NCBI GenBank assembly: GCA_018066865.1
Contig: JAGPVT010000042.1
Span: 1-56,340, forward strand
Direction: 5' to 3'
Length of the DNA stretch: 56,340 nucleotides
Source of the DNA: Marinobacter sp.
GTDB taxonomy: Bacteria; Pseudomonadota; Gammaproteobacteria; Pseudomonadales; Oleiphilaceae
The notes beneath the pieces are model-generated. The model did not search any database. It saw only the letters and a list, made by a program, of their open reading frames with translations, and was not told the DNA's origin. Shown here in pieces: positions 40,468 through 49,518 of the stretch. The first letter of the stretch is position 1. Each line of letters starts with the position of its first letter. The position numbers and the translations under genes are program-made.

Positions 40468-42969
40468 TTAGTCCCTGGCAGGCCTTTCAACCACCTTGCG
40501 TTTGCCCTTGGCGCACCGGGACAGCGCCTTCAAGCCCTCTTCATCAAAGGCGTCCACACGTATAACGTCGTACAGAGCAGTCAGCGCTTCCTCAAGTTTA
40601 TCGCACTCATCTGCCTTCACGACGCCTTCAGCGCAGGCCCAATCTACAAGCTCCTTGCGCTGATGGCCCATCAGCAGTGCGATACCGTCCAGGTCGTCCT
40701 CGTCGCGATTGCGAACGGCGTCATGTAAACGGCCGCGCATATCGGCGGTTTCGTTTGCCAGTTTGTAGGCATTCAGAACACGGCCAAGAGAATCGTCGGG
40801 ATCCATGGTGGTGTAGACGCCGCGGCTGATGCGCTGGCGTAGCGGGGTGTCTTCAACAATGCTGGCGGCCACGCGGGTGCCCAGCTTGTCATCGGGCCCG
40901 TTAAGACCGGTCGCACCCAATGGGAACACCAGCAGACGCAATGGCCAGCGCAAGGCAGGTACCGGGAAGTTGATAATTGCTTCACGCATGGAGTGCTGCA
41001 GATCCCGCAGGCAGGTTTGCAGACACCACTCTACCAGCGGGCGCTGATCGTCCGGGTAGCCCTCTTCATGCCATTGCTTGATCACCGCCGACGCGTAATA
41101 CAGCTGCACCAGGCAGTCCGCCATGCGCCCGGACAGCCTCTGCCGGGCTTTGAGACCACCGCCTACGGACAGCAGAGTTACATCGGTCATCAGTGCAAAC
41201 CCCGCCGAGAAGCGCGCGAGCTGACGATACGATGATTTGATACCGCCCTGCCTGGGTACCGATTCCAGCAGCCCTCCGGTAAGGCCCAGAACCAGCGCCC
41301 GCAGAGCGTTTCTAGTGGTATGGGCCAGATGACGATAGAAGATTCCGTCAAACTTTTTCGCGGCTTTGTCTTCATCTTCCATACCGGCGGCTGCGATTTC
41401 TTCAACAATAAACGGATGACAACGAATGGCGCCCTGGCCGAACACCATCAGGCTGCGGGTCAGGATATTTGCGCCTTCCACCGTAATGCCAATGGGCACA
41501 GCGTTGTAGGCGCGGGCCATGAAGTTGCGGGGGCCGGTAATCACGCCACGGCCTGCTACCACGTCCATGGCGTGGTTGATCACGATCCGCATCAGGTCGG
41601 TATTGCGGTATTTCAGGAGTGCTGAGGGCACCGCCGGCCGCACGCCTCTATCCAGCATGCCGGAGGTCAACAGGCGCGCTGCGTCCATCATATAGGTGTA
41701 GCCGGCGATGGGCTCCAGGGCTTCCTGTACACCTTCGAACTGGCTTATGGAGCGGCCAAACTGCTCCCGGGTGTAGGCGTAGGAGCCAGTCGCGAGGCTC
41801 GCAACCTTGCCGGCACCGGTGCCGAGCGCGGGCAGTGAAATGGAACGGCCTATGGAGAGGCATTCCAGCAGCATGGTCCAGCCCTTGCCGAGCATGTCCT
41901 GGCCGCCGATGACCTGGTCCATGGGGATGAATACCTCGTTGCCCCAGGTCGGCCCGTTCATGAATACAGTGTTCATGGGCAGGTGCCTTGCACCTGCGTG
42001 CACACCTTCGGTTTCGCGGGGAACCAGAACGCAGGTCACGCCGATGTCGGCATTATCGCCCAGTAGACTTTCCGGATCGTAAACCTTGATGGCCAGGCCA
42101 ATCAGTGTGGCGACCGGAGCCAGGGTGATGTAACGCTTGTTCCAGGTGACTTTCAGGCCCAGCACTTCTTTGCCGTTCCACTCGCCCTTGCACACAATGC
42201 CTTTATCCGGAATGGCGCCGGCATCGGAGCCCGCGATCGGGGAGGTAAGGGCAAAGCAGGGAATTTCCTCGCCACCGGCCAGCCGCGGCAGGTAGTGTTT
42301 TTTCTGTTCGTCAGTACCGTAATGCATCAGCAACTCACCCGGGCCGAGGGAGTTGGGTACCATCACGGTGACCGCCGCAGACACGCTGCGGGTAGAAATC
42401 TTCATCACGATTTCTGAATGGGCTGTGTTGGAAAACCCCATACCGCCGTCTTCTTTCGGAATCACCAGGCCGAAAAAGCCGTTTTCACGGATAAACTTCC
42501 AGGCTTTGTCCGGCAGATCGTAGTGTTCGTGAGTAATCTTCCAGTCATCCAGCATGGCGCAGAGCTTTTCTACCGGGCCATCCAGAAACGCTTGCTCTTC
42601 GCTGGTCAGGTGCGCAGGCCTGGCATCCAGAAGCTTTGACCACTGCGGCTTGCCGGAAAACAGCTCGCCATCCCAGTCCACAGAGCCTGATTTCAGGGCT
42701 TCTTCTTCGGTGGACGATAGTTTGGGAAGGCGGCTGCGAACCCAACCCAGCAGTGGTCGGCTGAACTTGTCGAGGCGCAGCTCGCTGGGAATAACCAGAA
42801 TCAGAGCTAACGCGAGAAAAAGACCACCAAACAGGACACTGGCAAGGTGCCACTCATCCTGGAACACGCCCACCAGGGTGGCGATGGACATCACCAGAGC
42901 AGCGGTGGTGCCGCCAACTCCCAGATAGATCAAAATCAGGGCACTGATGAGCAGTAAAAGTACACTCAC
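40468..42969 (-). CDS. fadE: acyl-CoA dehydrogenase FadE
   Basis: The protein is 833 aa, the length of E. coli FadE. Two N-terminal membrane helices (about 1-65) are followed by the acyl-CoA dehydrogenase domains: GFFGLVIPKEDGGMGFSNTAHSEIV, CFALTSPIAGSDAG, REQFGRSISQFEGVQEALEPIAGY and a long C-terminal DUF1974-type extension. It catalyses the first step of beta-oxidation at the membrane. GTG 42969 has GGAGGT 8 bp upstream. This fits growth on alkanes and fatty acids, as does the AlmA-like gene. Confidence 0.94.
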   Translation of the reverse strand: MSVLLLLISALILIYLGVGGTTAALVMSIATLVGVFQDEWHLASVLFGGLFLALALILVIPSELRLDKFSRPLLGWVRSRLPKLSSTEEEALKSGSVDWDGELFSGKPQWSKLLDARPAHLTSEEQAFLDGPVEKLCAMLDDWKITHEHYDLPDKAWKFIRENGFFGLVIPKEDGGMGFSNTAHSEIVMKISTRSVSAAVTVMVPNSLGPGELLMHYGTDEQKKHYLPRLAGGEEIPCFALTSPIAGSDAGAIPDKGIVCKGEWNGKEVLGLKVTWNKRYITLAPVATLIGLAIKVYDPESLLGDNADIGVTCVLVPRETEGVHAGARHLPMNTVFMNGPTWGNEVFIPMDQVIGGQDMLGKGWTMLLECLSIGRSISLPALGTGAGKVASLATGSYAYTREQFGRSISQFEGVQEALEPIAGYTYMMDAARLLTSGMLDRGVRPAVPSALLKYRNTDLMRIVINHAMDVVAGRGVITGPRNFMARAYNAVPIGITVEGANILTRSLMVFGQGAIRCHPFIVEEIAAAGMEDEDKAAKKFDGIFYRHLAHTTRNALRALVLGLTGGLLESVPRQGGIKSSYRQLARFSAGFALMTDVTLLSVGGGLKARQRLSGRMADCLVQLYYASAVIKQWHEEGYPDDQRPLVEWCLQTCLRDLQHSMREAIINFPVPALRWPLRLLVFPLGATGLNGPDDKLGTRVAASIVEDTPLRQRISRGVYTTMDPDDSLGRVLNAYKLANETADMRGRLHDAVRNRDEDDLDGIALLMGHQRKELVDWACAEGVVKADECDKLEEALTALYDVIRVDAFDEEGLKALSRCAKGKRKVVERPARD

Positions 42970-43096
42970 GGGCAGACCTCCGTATCAGGGGTGAATTCTT
43001 GAAATGTCAGTTTTAACCTTCGGCCAATGTCCTCGAACATGCAAGGGCCGCGCCTGTGTACCTGTTTGTTGCTGAACTTGTTACTTGAACCCGGGT

Positions 43097-43987
43097 TTAC
43101 AGGCTCAGGCCAACAATCAGCAGCGCCAGTGTAGCCAAAAGAATCGCGACGTTGATGCCTAGCATCACGTTGAGCGCGTCTGGCTGATCAATAGCTCCGG
43201 GTAGTTTGCAGGCAAGCCAGAGAGCGAAGGGAGCGGTTACCAGTGACAGTATAGATGGCAATGGCAACCAGCCGGCGAGTATGCCCGTTATCAGAACCGC
43301 GTAGCCCGCAGCAAACAGGGCTGACACCAGCCGCGCGGCGGCAAGCGTGCCGAGGGTGATGACCAGGTGACGGCGACCTATTTTGCGATCTGCTTCCGCA
43401 TCCGGGATCTGATTGATCAGCAGCAGTTCGCTCACCAGCAGCAGGCTGATAACGGATACGGTGATCGCGGTGGCATCAAGTTTTGTTCCAAGTGCTACCA
43501 GCGTGCCCAGAATCATTACCGGCCCAAAGCCGATGCCCGGTGCAAGCAGGCACAGCAAGGGGGAGCGGGTAATCCAGCGGGTATAGGTAAGCACAAGCGC
43601 TACTCCGGCGGTGCCCAGAACCAGCATGGGCAGACCGCGTTGCCAGAGAAAATACAGGCCAATAAGGATAACCAGAGCCAGAGTGCCAATGGCTGCCGCC
43701 AGTACACGCTTTGCGGCGCCGGGAGCCTCCGGAAGTGCGCCGCTGCCGCCGGAAAACGGTGTTCGGGTGGTAATCAGATCCAGCCCGGACACAAAATCCT
43801 CGTACTCATTGAGCAGATTCACCGCCGCATGTGCCAGCAAGGCACCCACAAAGACCAACAGCGTGTCCAGTATTACTGGTGGCTCGCCTTGTTGCCACGC
43901 TACTGCAACCCCCAGACCGACACACAGAGGCGCAAGAACCAGAAAGTTGGGGCGGGAGGCGCGAATCACAGCGACTGTTTCAGACAT
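43097..43987 (-). CDS. UbiA-family prenyltransferase
   Basis: The protein is 296 aa with eight to nine helices. The first prenyl-diphosphate motif is altered to NLLNEYEDFVSGLD (family NDxxDxxxD). The second is NQIPDAEADRKIGRRHLVI. The sequence resembles MenA/dihydroxynaphthoate-polyprenyltransferase-like members rather than UbiA or CyoE. No menaquinone genes are adjacent, so the aromatic acceptor is open. ATG 43987 has GAGGA. Confidence 0.82.
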   Translation of the reverse strand: MSETVAVIRASRPNFLVLAPLCVGLGVAVAWQQGEPPVILDTLLVFVGALLAHAAVNLLNEYEDFVSGLDLITTRTPFSGGSGALPEAPGAAKRVLAAAIGTLALVILIGLYFLWQRGLPMLVLGTAGVALVLTYTRWITRSPLLCLLAPGIGFGPVMILGTLVALGTKLDATAITVSVISLLLVSELLLINQIPDAEADRKIGRRHLVITLGTLAAARLVSALFAAGYAVLITGILAGWLPLPSILSLVTAPFALWLACKLPGAIDQPDALNVMLGINVAILLATLALLIVGLSL

Positions 43988-44028
43988 TCACACGGTCCTC
44001 ACAGATATCCGTATACAACGAGCATATT

Positions 44029-44916
44029 TCAGATATAGCCAGCGGAAAAGACCAGCCCGAGCACAATCGGCATGACAACCAGGCTGCCCAGATTACTTAA
44101 TAATACGAGTGAAGCCACTTTATGAGGTTCTTGCTGGTACTGCTCTGCAACCATGTAGTTGAGCACTGCAGGAGGCAGGGCGGCGAAGACCCAGAGCGCA
44201 GCGATCTGAAAATCGGGCAAGTCCAGCAGCAGAATCATGGGCCAGGCCAGCAACAGACCGCTGACCGGGCAGGCGATAGCGCCGAGCATGCCCAGTTTCC
44301 AGTCGCTGAAGTCGATGTCCAGCATTCGCACGCCCAAGGTAAACAGCATAAGCGGTATGCTGACTTCGCCGAGCATATTCAGCGCCTGCAGCAGCCAGTC
44401 CGGAAGCGGTATGCCGCCGAGGTTCACGGTCAGCCCGGCGATGCTGGCAAACACAATAGGAAGTCTCAGGCGCTGTAAAACAGAAGTGTGTGGGTCAAGC
44501 ATGTACAGACCCACGGAAAAGTGCAGAAGCATCTCCACGATAAACAGCACGATGGCCGCTGGCAGCGCCGCCTCACCGAAGGCCAGAACCAGCAGGGGAA
44601 GGCCCATGTTGCCTGAGTTGTTGAACATCATGGGTGGCAGAAAGGTTTTCGGATTCAGGTTGAGAAGTCGGGTCAGCGGATACAGAACAATCCCGGAGCC
44701 CAGAACAACAACCGTTGCCGCCAGCGCAAGCCCGGCATAATCCTGCAGTGGCGCCTGCTGGTCTGCCAACACGGCGAAGATCAGCATGGGGACAAACAGC
44801 TCCATGTTCAGAACGTTCAACCCACGAATATCCGGCGTGCGAAATCGTCCGTAAAGGGCTCCACAGCCGGCAATCAGAAATACTGGCAGCAGGGTGGACA
44901 GGATCTGACCAATCAT
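44029..44916 (-). CDS. AEC-family transporter
   Basis: The protein is 295 aa with ten helices in two halves. Typical auxin-efflux-carrier family segments are FNNSGNMGLPLLVLAFGEAALPAAIVLF (first half) and PLMLFTLGVRML (second half). It ends 42 bp before the prenyltransferase start on the same strand. AEC proteins export or import organic acids. It is divergent from the MalY/PatB-like gene. Confidence 0.88.
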   Translation of the reverse strand: MIGQILSTLLPVFLIAGCGALYGRFRTPDIRGLNVLNMELFVPMLIFAVLADQQAPLQDYAGLALAATVVVLGSGIVLYPLTRLLNLNPKTFLPPMMFNNSGNMGLPLLVLAFGEAALPAAIVLFIVEMLLHFSVGLYMLDPHTSVLQRLRLPIVFASIAGLTVNLGGIPLPDWLLQALNMLGEVSIPLMLFTLGVRMLDIDFSDWKLGMLGAIACPVSGLLLAWPMILLLDLPDFQIAALWVFAALPPAVLNYMVAEQYQQEPHKVASLVLLSNLGSLVVMPIVLGLVFSAGYI

Positions 44917-45120
44917 TTACAGCTCCAAAGGCGCGGGGGAGGTTTTGCGCGGGTAAACCGTTAGGTTCGCAAGTATGTGGGTAACTCGGCAAGTATTATT
45001 GCATTCCGTTCGACCAAAGCAGAATGCCAGTGTGCGAAGGGGCGAGTTGCGGGGGCGACAATACCCACCCACAATAAGAGCCAGAGTTACCCGATTGCTG
45101 ACCGATTGTGGAGTACGCCA

Positions 45121-46323
45121 GTGACAGACTTTTTTGATCAGCCCCTTACGCGGGAAAATACCTGCTCGGTAAAGTTCGATGCCCGAAGGGCGGTGTTCGG
45201 TCGTGAGGATGTGATTCCGGTCTGGGTGGCCGACATGGATTTTGCCGCCCCTGAGGCCGTTACCCAGGCGCTTTCGGAGCGCGCCGCGCACCCGGTTTAT
45301 GGTTATACCCTGTTTCCCGATAGCCTGTTCCAGTCAATAATGGACTGGTTTCGTGAGCGACATGGCTGGGACATTCAGCGCAAATGGATTCTGATGGCGC
45401 CGGGTGTGGTGCCGTCCCTGCACGCTGCCTGTATGGCTTATGCGGCCCCGGGTGAGGGAGTGATTGTGCAACCACCGGTGTATCCGCCGTTCTTCAGCTC
45501 CGTGCAGCTCAGTGGCCGGGTGGTGATTGAAAATCCGCTGGTCTGTGACAATGAAACCGGGGAATACCGGATGGATCTGGAGCATCTGGAAGCCTGCGCT
45601 GCGCGCCCGGATGCCAGGCTTCTGATGCTGTGTTCGCCCCACAACCCGGTCGGACGTATCTGGTCAGAACAGGAGCTCAAGGCCGTGCTGGATATTGCCC
45701 GTCGTCATGAGCTGACAGTGATTTCCGATGAAGTCCACTGCGATCTCACCTTCACCGATAAACCCCGACACCGCATGCTGGCAACGCTTGCCGGGCGGGA
45801 CGATGCCCTGATAACCGCGGTGGCGCCGAGCAAATGCTTTAACATGCCGGGGTTGGGGTTGTCCGCTCTGGTCATACCGGATAGGGAGCAGCGCAATGCC
45901 ATGAAAGCGGTATTCGACTCCATGCACCAGCCACAATGTAATCCATTCAGCATTGCGGGATTTGAAGCCGGTTACCGCTATGGTGCGCCCTGGCTGGATG
46001 ACCTGATGGCGTATTTACAAAAGAACCGGGATTTTGTGGTGGAAACGGTTAACGCCCGCCTGCCTGGCATTCGAACCAGCGCGCCCGAAGGAACCTACCT
46101 GATGTGGCTCGATTGCCGGAACCTGGGCATGAATGATGCCGCTTTGAAACGGTTTTTTGTGGAAGACGCCGGCGTGGGTATGAATCCCGGCATCTCATTT
46201 GGTGAGCAGGGCAGTGGTTTCATGCGGCTCAACATCGGCTGCCCCAAGACGGTACTGGCCGATGTGCTGCAGCGTATTGAAGCGGCACTGCCAGCCATCC
46301 GGCAGGCTACTGGTCAACTATAG
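45121..46323 (+). CDS. MalY/PatB-type pyridoxal-phosphate C-S lyase
   Basis: The protein is 400 aa. The fold type I PLP motifs are VWVADMDFAAPEAV (N-terminal), CSPHNPVGRIW, ISDEVHCDLTF and APSKCFNMPGL with the Schiff-base Lys. It matches the PatB/MalY cystathionine beta-lyase group, which cleaves cystathionine or other C-S amino acids. GTG 45121 has GGAG and gives the standard N-terminus (TDFFDQPLTRENTCSVKFD). The 3' end overlaps the convergent small secreted-protein gene by 17 bp. Confidence 0.9.
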   Translation: MTDFFDQPLTRENTCSVKFDARRAVFGREDVIPVWVADMDFAAPEAVTQALSERAAHPVYGYTLFPDSLFQSIMDWFRERHGWDIQRKWILMAPGVVPSLHAACMAYAAPGEGVIVQPPVYPPFFSSVQLSGRVVIENPLVCDNETGEYRMDLEHLEACAARPDARLLMLCSPHNPVGRIWSEQELKAVLDIARRHELTVISDEVHCDLTFTDKPRHRMLATLAGRDDALITAVAPSKCFNMPGLGLSALVIPDREQRNAMKAVFDSMHQPQCNPFSIAGFEAGYRYGAPWLDDLMAYLQKNRDFVVETVNARLPGIRTSAPEGTYLMWLDCRNLGMNDAALKRFFVEDAGVGMNPGISFGEQGSGFMRLNIGCPKTVLADVLQRIEAALPAIRQATGQL

Positions 46324-46660
46324 AACAGTGGTCGTCGACAAGTTCCCAGCGCGAAGGCTCGTTCATCCCCGGCATATCTCCGTTGGTTTTTTCGATGGCT
46401 TTCCACACCTTGCTGCCGTGGAAGGCCATTTCGCCCTCTTGGTAAGTCTCGGCCCAAAGCCACTGTTCTGGACGTTCGCAAAGGCCAGAAGCGTTTTTAC
46501 CGGATGTGCTGGTTGAGTTTGTGGCTGGGTCCGGTGATTTAACCTGGGAGGGTTCATTACTCTGGGCGGTGGCGGCAGAACCGAATGCTGTAATACATAA
46601 AACCAGCAGCGATAACGCCAGCGTGCGATGAGCGGATCTGAAAGTGGATGTCATAAGCAT
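46307..46660 (-). CDS. small secreted protein with CBM5/12-like domain
   Basis: The protein is 117 aa. A signal peptide (MLMTSTFRSAHRTLALSLLVLCITAFGSAATA) is followed by a Ser/Thr/Pro-rich linker. A 50-residue domain, CERPEQWLWAETYQEGEMAFHGSKVWKAIEKTNGDMPGMNEPSRWELVDDHC, is flanked by two Cys. The W...Y..G..V...G..W.A......P....W pattern is that of chitin/cellulose-binding CBM5/12 modules. No catalytic domain is present, so it may be an adhesin or a lone binding module. ATG 46660 has AAGGAG. Confidence 0.65.
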   Translation of the reverse strand: MLMTSTFRSAHRTLALSLLVLCITAFGSAATAQSNEPSQVKSPDPATNSTSTSGKNASGLCERPEQWLWAETYQEGEMAFHGSKVWKAIEKTNGDMPGMNEPSRWELVDDHCSIVDQ

Positions 46661-46681
46661 GGTGGGCTCCTTAAGCATTTG

Positions 46682-47620
46682 TCAGGACAATTTGCTGTAA
46701 TCCGGTGCTTGTCGGCCGGCTCGGGTTGCCAGTAGTAACCCAGCGAGAATAAACGCACCGCCAATAACATGGAACAGCCCCAGCGATTCTCCAAGGAAAA
46801 TGCTGGCGAGAATCGAGGCAAACACCGGTGTCAGGTAAATGAAAATGGCTGCCCGCGAAGGGCCGATGCTGTGCACCGCGTAATTCCAGAAGCCATAGGC
46901 CAGAATCCCCGGGAAGATCGCGAAGTAGGCAAGCGGCATAGCCGTTTGCCGGGTCAGCTCAAAGCCCCCTGAGAAGAACAGCAGGTCGCTCAGGTAAAAC
47001 GGCAGGATAACCAGAGTACCAAGCAGAATCTGCGTGCTGAGGAAGGTAAATCCGGGCAGAGGTACGGCCTGGCGCCTGAGCAGTACGGAAAACAGGCCCC
47101 AACTGAACACGGCGGCCACCATGATCAGGTCTCCCGGTTGGGCTTGCAGGCCAGTGAGTACCGAAAGATCCCCCCGTGCCACCACGGTGAGAATGCCAAA
47201 TATCGCCAAGCCAATCCCCAGCGCCTGAATTGGTCGGGTACGATCGCCCAGGACAATCCATGCCAGTAGGGACACGAAAATCGGAATGGTGGCATTGATC
47301 AGGGCGATGTTGGTGGCTGTGGTGGTAACCGCAGCAACATACAACAGTGAGTTGAAGGCGCCCACGCTGAAGGTAGCGAGCACCAGCATTGAACCCAGAT
47401 GCTGGCGGATCACTCTGTGGTGTCGCCAAATACCGGGCAGGGCGAAAGGCAGTAAAATGGCGAGCGCGATCACCCAGCGCCAGAACGCCATGGAAAGAGG
47501 CGGTATGCTGTCAACCGTGCCTCGTGCAACAACGGCATTGCCGGCCCAGAACAGTGGGGTCAGAACCAGCCCTGCGTAGGTGAGAGTGGCAGATCTGGCT
47601 GGACTGTTTTCTGAATACAC
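46682..47620 (-). CDS. EamA-family (DMT) membrane transporter
   Basis: The protein is 312 aa with ten helices in two EamA repeats (about 15-145 and 160-300). Segments include FWAGNAVVARGTVDSIPPLSMAFWRWVIALA, LINATIPIFVSLLAWIVLGDR and LTPVFASILASIFLGESL. It is a distinct paralogue of the gene at 35638. The GTG start at 47620 has AGGAG. It is followed 21 bp later by the small secreted-protein gene. The substrate is unknown. Confidence 0.88.
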   Translation of the reverse strand: MYSENSPARSATLTYAGLVLTPLFWAGNAVVARGTVDSIPPLSMAFWRWVIALAILLPFALPGIWRHHRVIRQHLGSMLVLATFSVGAFNSLLYVAAVTTTATNIALINATIPIFVSLLAWIVLGDRTRPIQALGIGLAIFGILTVVARGDLSVLTGLQAQPGDLIMVAAVFSWGLFSVLLRRQAVPLPGFTFLSTQILLGTLVILPFYLSDLLFFSGGFELTRQTAMPLAYFAIFPGILAYGFWNYAVHSIGPSRAAIFIYLTPVFASILASIFLGESLGLFHVIGGAFILAGLLLATRAGRQAPDYSKLS

Positions 47621-47666
47621 ATCAGCTCCTGTCGGTCATTCGCGAAAGCGTATAAACGATAGGATA

Positions 47667-49109
47667 CTATTCTCCTGGAACTTTTGCCTTGGTACCAATG
47701 TGGTAAGCAGCGAAACCCGCCATAACCACCTGATCCACTGCCATGCCAATTATGCGGCCATCGCTATTGGCGTTAATGGGGTACTGGGCATTGGTGATCG
47801 GGTCCGCGACATAGCCAAGGATCTGGCCCATGGAAACCTTTGCGCCCAGCTCAACCTTGCTGAATAGAATGCCGCCATGGTTTGCCCGTACCCAGGCTGA
47901 GTCGTAATACACCGGCTCCGGATCACCCCACACAAACATGCGGGAAATCATGCCTTGTTTTTCCATCAGGCTGGCCAGGCTGTTTACGCCGGCATCAATC
48001 TGGTGCTCCTGAATGCGATGGGATTCGCCAGCCTCAAGCGTTACCGCACGAATGCCTGCATTCACGGCTGCGGTGCGAAGCATTCCGGGCGATCCACTGC
48101 TGTGTACCACCGCCATGCGATCAAAGCCCTGGGTAAACTCTGCAACCGTCGGGTTGTTCATGTCTGCACGCAGCTGCGGCAGGTTGGTCCGCTTCAGTGA
48201 GCCTGTATGGATATCCACCAGCATGTCGCAGTGCCGGATAATGTTTTCGAAAAGCGAGTTGGCAATCCGATCGGCAAGGCTGCCATTCGTAGTGCCGGGA
48301 AAGTGCCGGTTCAAATCACGGCGATCCGGCAGGTAACGGCTACCCTGTTCGAAACCGGGCAGGTTTACGATGGGGATACCCACTACGCTGCCGCTCAGCT
48401 TCGCTGGATCAAGGTCATACATGGTCTGGCGGATAATCTCGATGCCATTGAGTTCGTCGCCATGAATTGTGCTTGTCAGGCAAAGGGTTGGACCCGCATT
48501 GGCGCCATTAACCACCAGTACCGGAGTGGGCTGCGAGAGGCCGGCAATCTGAATGCCAGATGACCAGCCCAGGCGCGTGGATGTACCAGGCAGGACTTCA
48601 CTGCCAAGCAGAACGAGATTTTTGGCGCGCTGTGGCTCTTTTGCTTCCGGTTCGGGCGCCGGTTGCTTCGGGGGTTCCGTTGCATCGGTGGCGGTATTGT
48701 CGTCCTCGACTTCGTGGTTTTCCTGGCCTTCACTGCCCGGGCTTTTTTGACTGCCGGGGTCAGTTGGTGGCTCTGGAGCTGGCGCCGGTGCTACGTCTTT
48801 CAGGTCTATATTGGGCGCTACTTTTTTGGGCTTCGGCTTCGGCGTGGCCGCAGGCTTTGGTTTCGGGTTTTCTGGCGCAGCATCTGCGGCAGGCACAGGC
48901 GCCTTGCCGGCTTTTCGCCGTGGCTCCGACTGCTCCACATCTTCAACGCTTTCGTCTTCCGCCAGCTCTGCCAGCAGAATCTCACGGGCGGCCTTCACCT
49001 GTTTTTTGTCGGCGGGAGGGTCTGCCATTGTTACGGCAGGTACAGCCAGCATCAGCAGGCATAGAAAGGATTTAATATCGGTCAGCTTGTGCAGCCTGGA
49101 AAACAGCAT
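47667..49109 (-). CDS. periplasmic succinylglutamate desuccinylase/aspartoacylase-family zinc hydrolase
   Basis: The protein is 480 aa. Signal peptide MLFSRLHKLTDIKSFLCLLMLAVPAVTMA is followed by an Ala/Glu/Lys/Pro-rich disordered region (about 30-165). The M14/AstE-AspA domain carries zinc ligands in CLTSTIHGDELNGIE and VDIHTG, plus RDLNRHFPG. A C-terminal barrel-like domain (HGGILFSKVELGAKVSMGQILG) is typical of the family. The enzyme should hydrolyse an N-acyl or ester bond of a small substrate. Export and the long charged linker are unusual for this family. Confidence 0.78.
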   Translation of the reverse strand: MLFSRLHKLTDIKSFLCLLMLAVPAVTMADPPADKKQVKAAREILLAELAEDESVEDVEQSEPRRKAGKAPVPAADAAPENPKPKPAATPKPKPKKVAPNIDLKDVAPAPAPEPPTDPGSQKSPGSEGQENHEVEDDNTATDATEPPKQPAPEPEAKEPQRAKNLVLLGSEVLPGTSTRLGWSSGIQIAGLSQPTPVLVVNGANAGPTLCLTSTIHGDELNGIEIIRQTMYDLDPAKLSGSVVGIPIVNLPGFEQGSRYLPDRRDLNRHFPGTTNGSLADRIANSLFENIIRHCDMLVDIHTGSLKRTNLPQLRADMNNPTVAEFTQGFDRMAVVHSSGSPGMLRTAAVNAGIRAVTLEAGESHRIQEHQIDAGVNSLASLMEKQGMISRMFVWGDPEPVYYDSAWVRANHGGILFSKVELGAKVSMGQILGYVADPITNAQYPINANSDGRIIGMAVDQVVMAGFAAYHIGTKAKVPGE

Positions 49110-49253
49110 GATTCCTCGCGGGTCATCGATAAGGGCCCAAGGATAAAGGTCGAGTGGTGCTCATGAATATGGCAATAACAAAGGTTTAATGCCATTTTCA
49201 TTGTGTGACGATGCACTTCAGGCAAACTTGTGCAAAGTTACTGGTTTAGCCAC

Positions 49254-49276
49254 CTTGCAGGGACAATGCCTGCAAG
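49254..49276 (+). promoter_or_regulatory. stem-loop in the leader of the Pmp3/YqaE gene
   Basis: CTTGCAGG (49254-49261) pairs exactly with CCTGCAAG (49269-49276) around GACAATG, ending 35 bp before the start codon. It may be a regulatory leader structure. Confidence 0.35.
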
Positions 49277-49311
49277 CGTGTCAGTTATAACCGACGGAGG
49301 GAGTAAACAAT

Positions 49312-49470
49312 ATGGACCTTTTGCGAATTCTTATTGCTATTTTGTTACCGCCGCTAGGCGTGTTCTTACAAGTAGGTATTGGAAAGCACTTCTGGATCAA
49401 CATACTGCTAACCATTTTGGGCTATATCCCTGGCATCGTGCATGCGGTGTACATTATCGCCAAAAAATAG
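49312..49470 (+). CDS. YqaE/Pmp3 (UPF0057) family small membrane protein
   Basis: The 52-aa product runs MDLLRILIAILLPPLGVFLQ to GYIPGIVHAVYIIAKK. Two hydrophobic helices around a short polar turn (VGIGKHFWIN) and the LPPLGVF and GYIPGIVHAVYII motifs are diagnostic of the Pmp3/YqaE family. These are inner-membrane peptides, often stress-induced, that influence membrane potential in yeast. GGAGGGAG lies 8 bp before ATG 49312. The gene is short and easily missed. Confidence 0.88.
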   Translation: MDLLRILIAILLPPLGVFLQVGIGKHFWINILLTILGYIPGIVHAVYIIAKK

Positions 49471-49518
49471 AAACTGGCAGATGCTGCGGCATCACCGGCA
49501 TCTACCGGCAGACGTGGC

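Noticed and set aside
40284..40565. A 93-codon plus-strand frame overlapping the end of fadE
   Set aside because: Overlaps fadE and its downstream hairpin, has no domain and no ribosome site.
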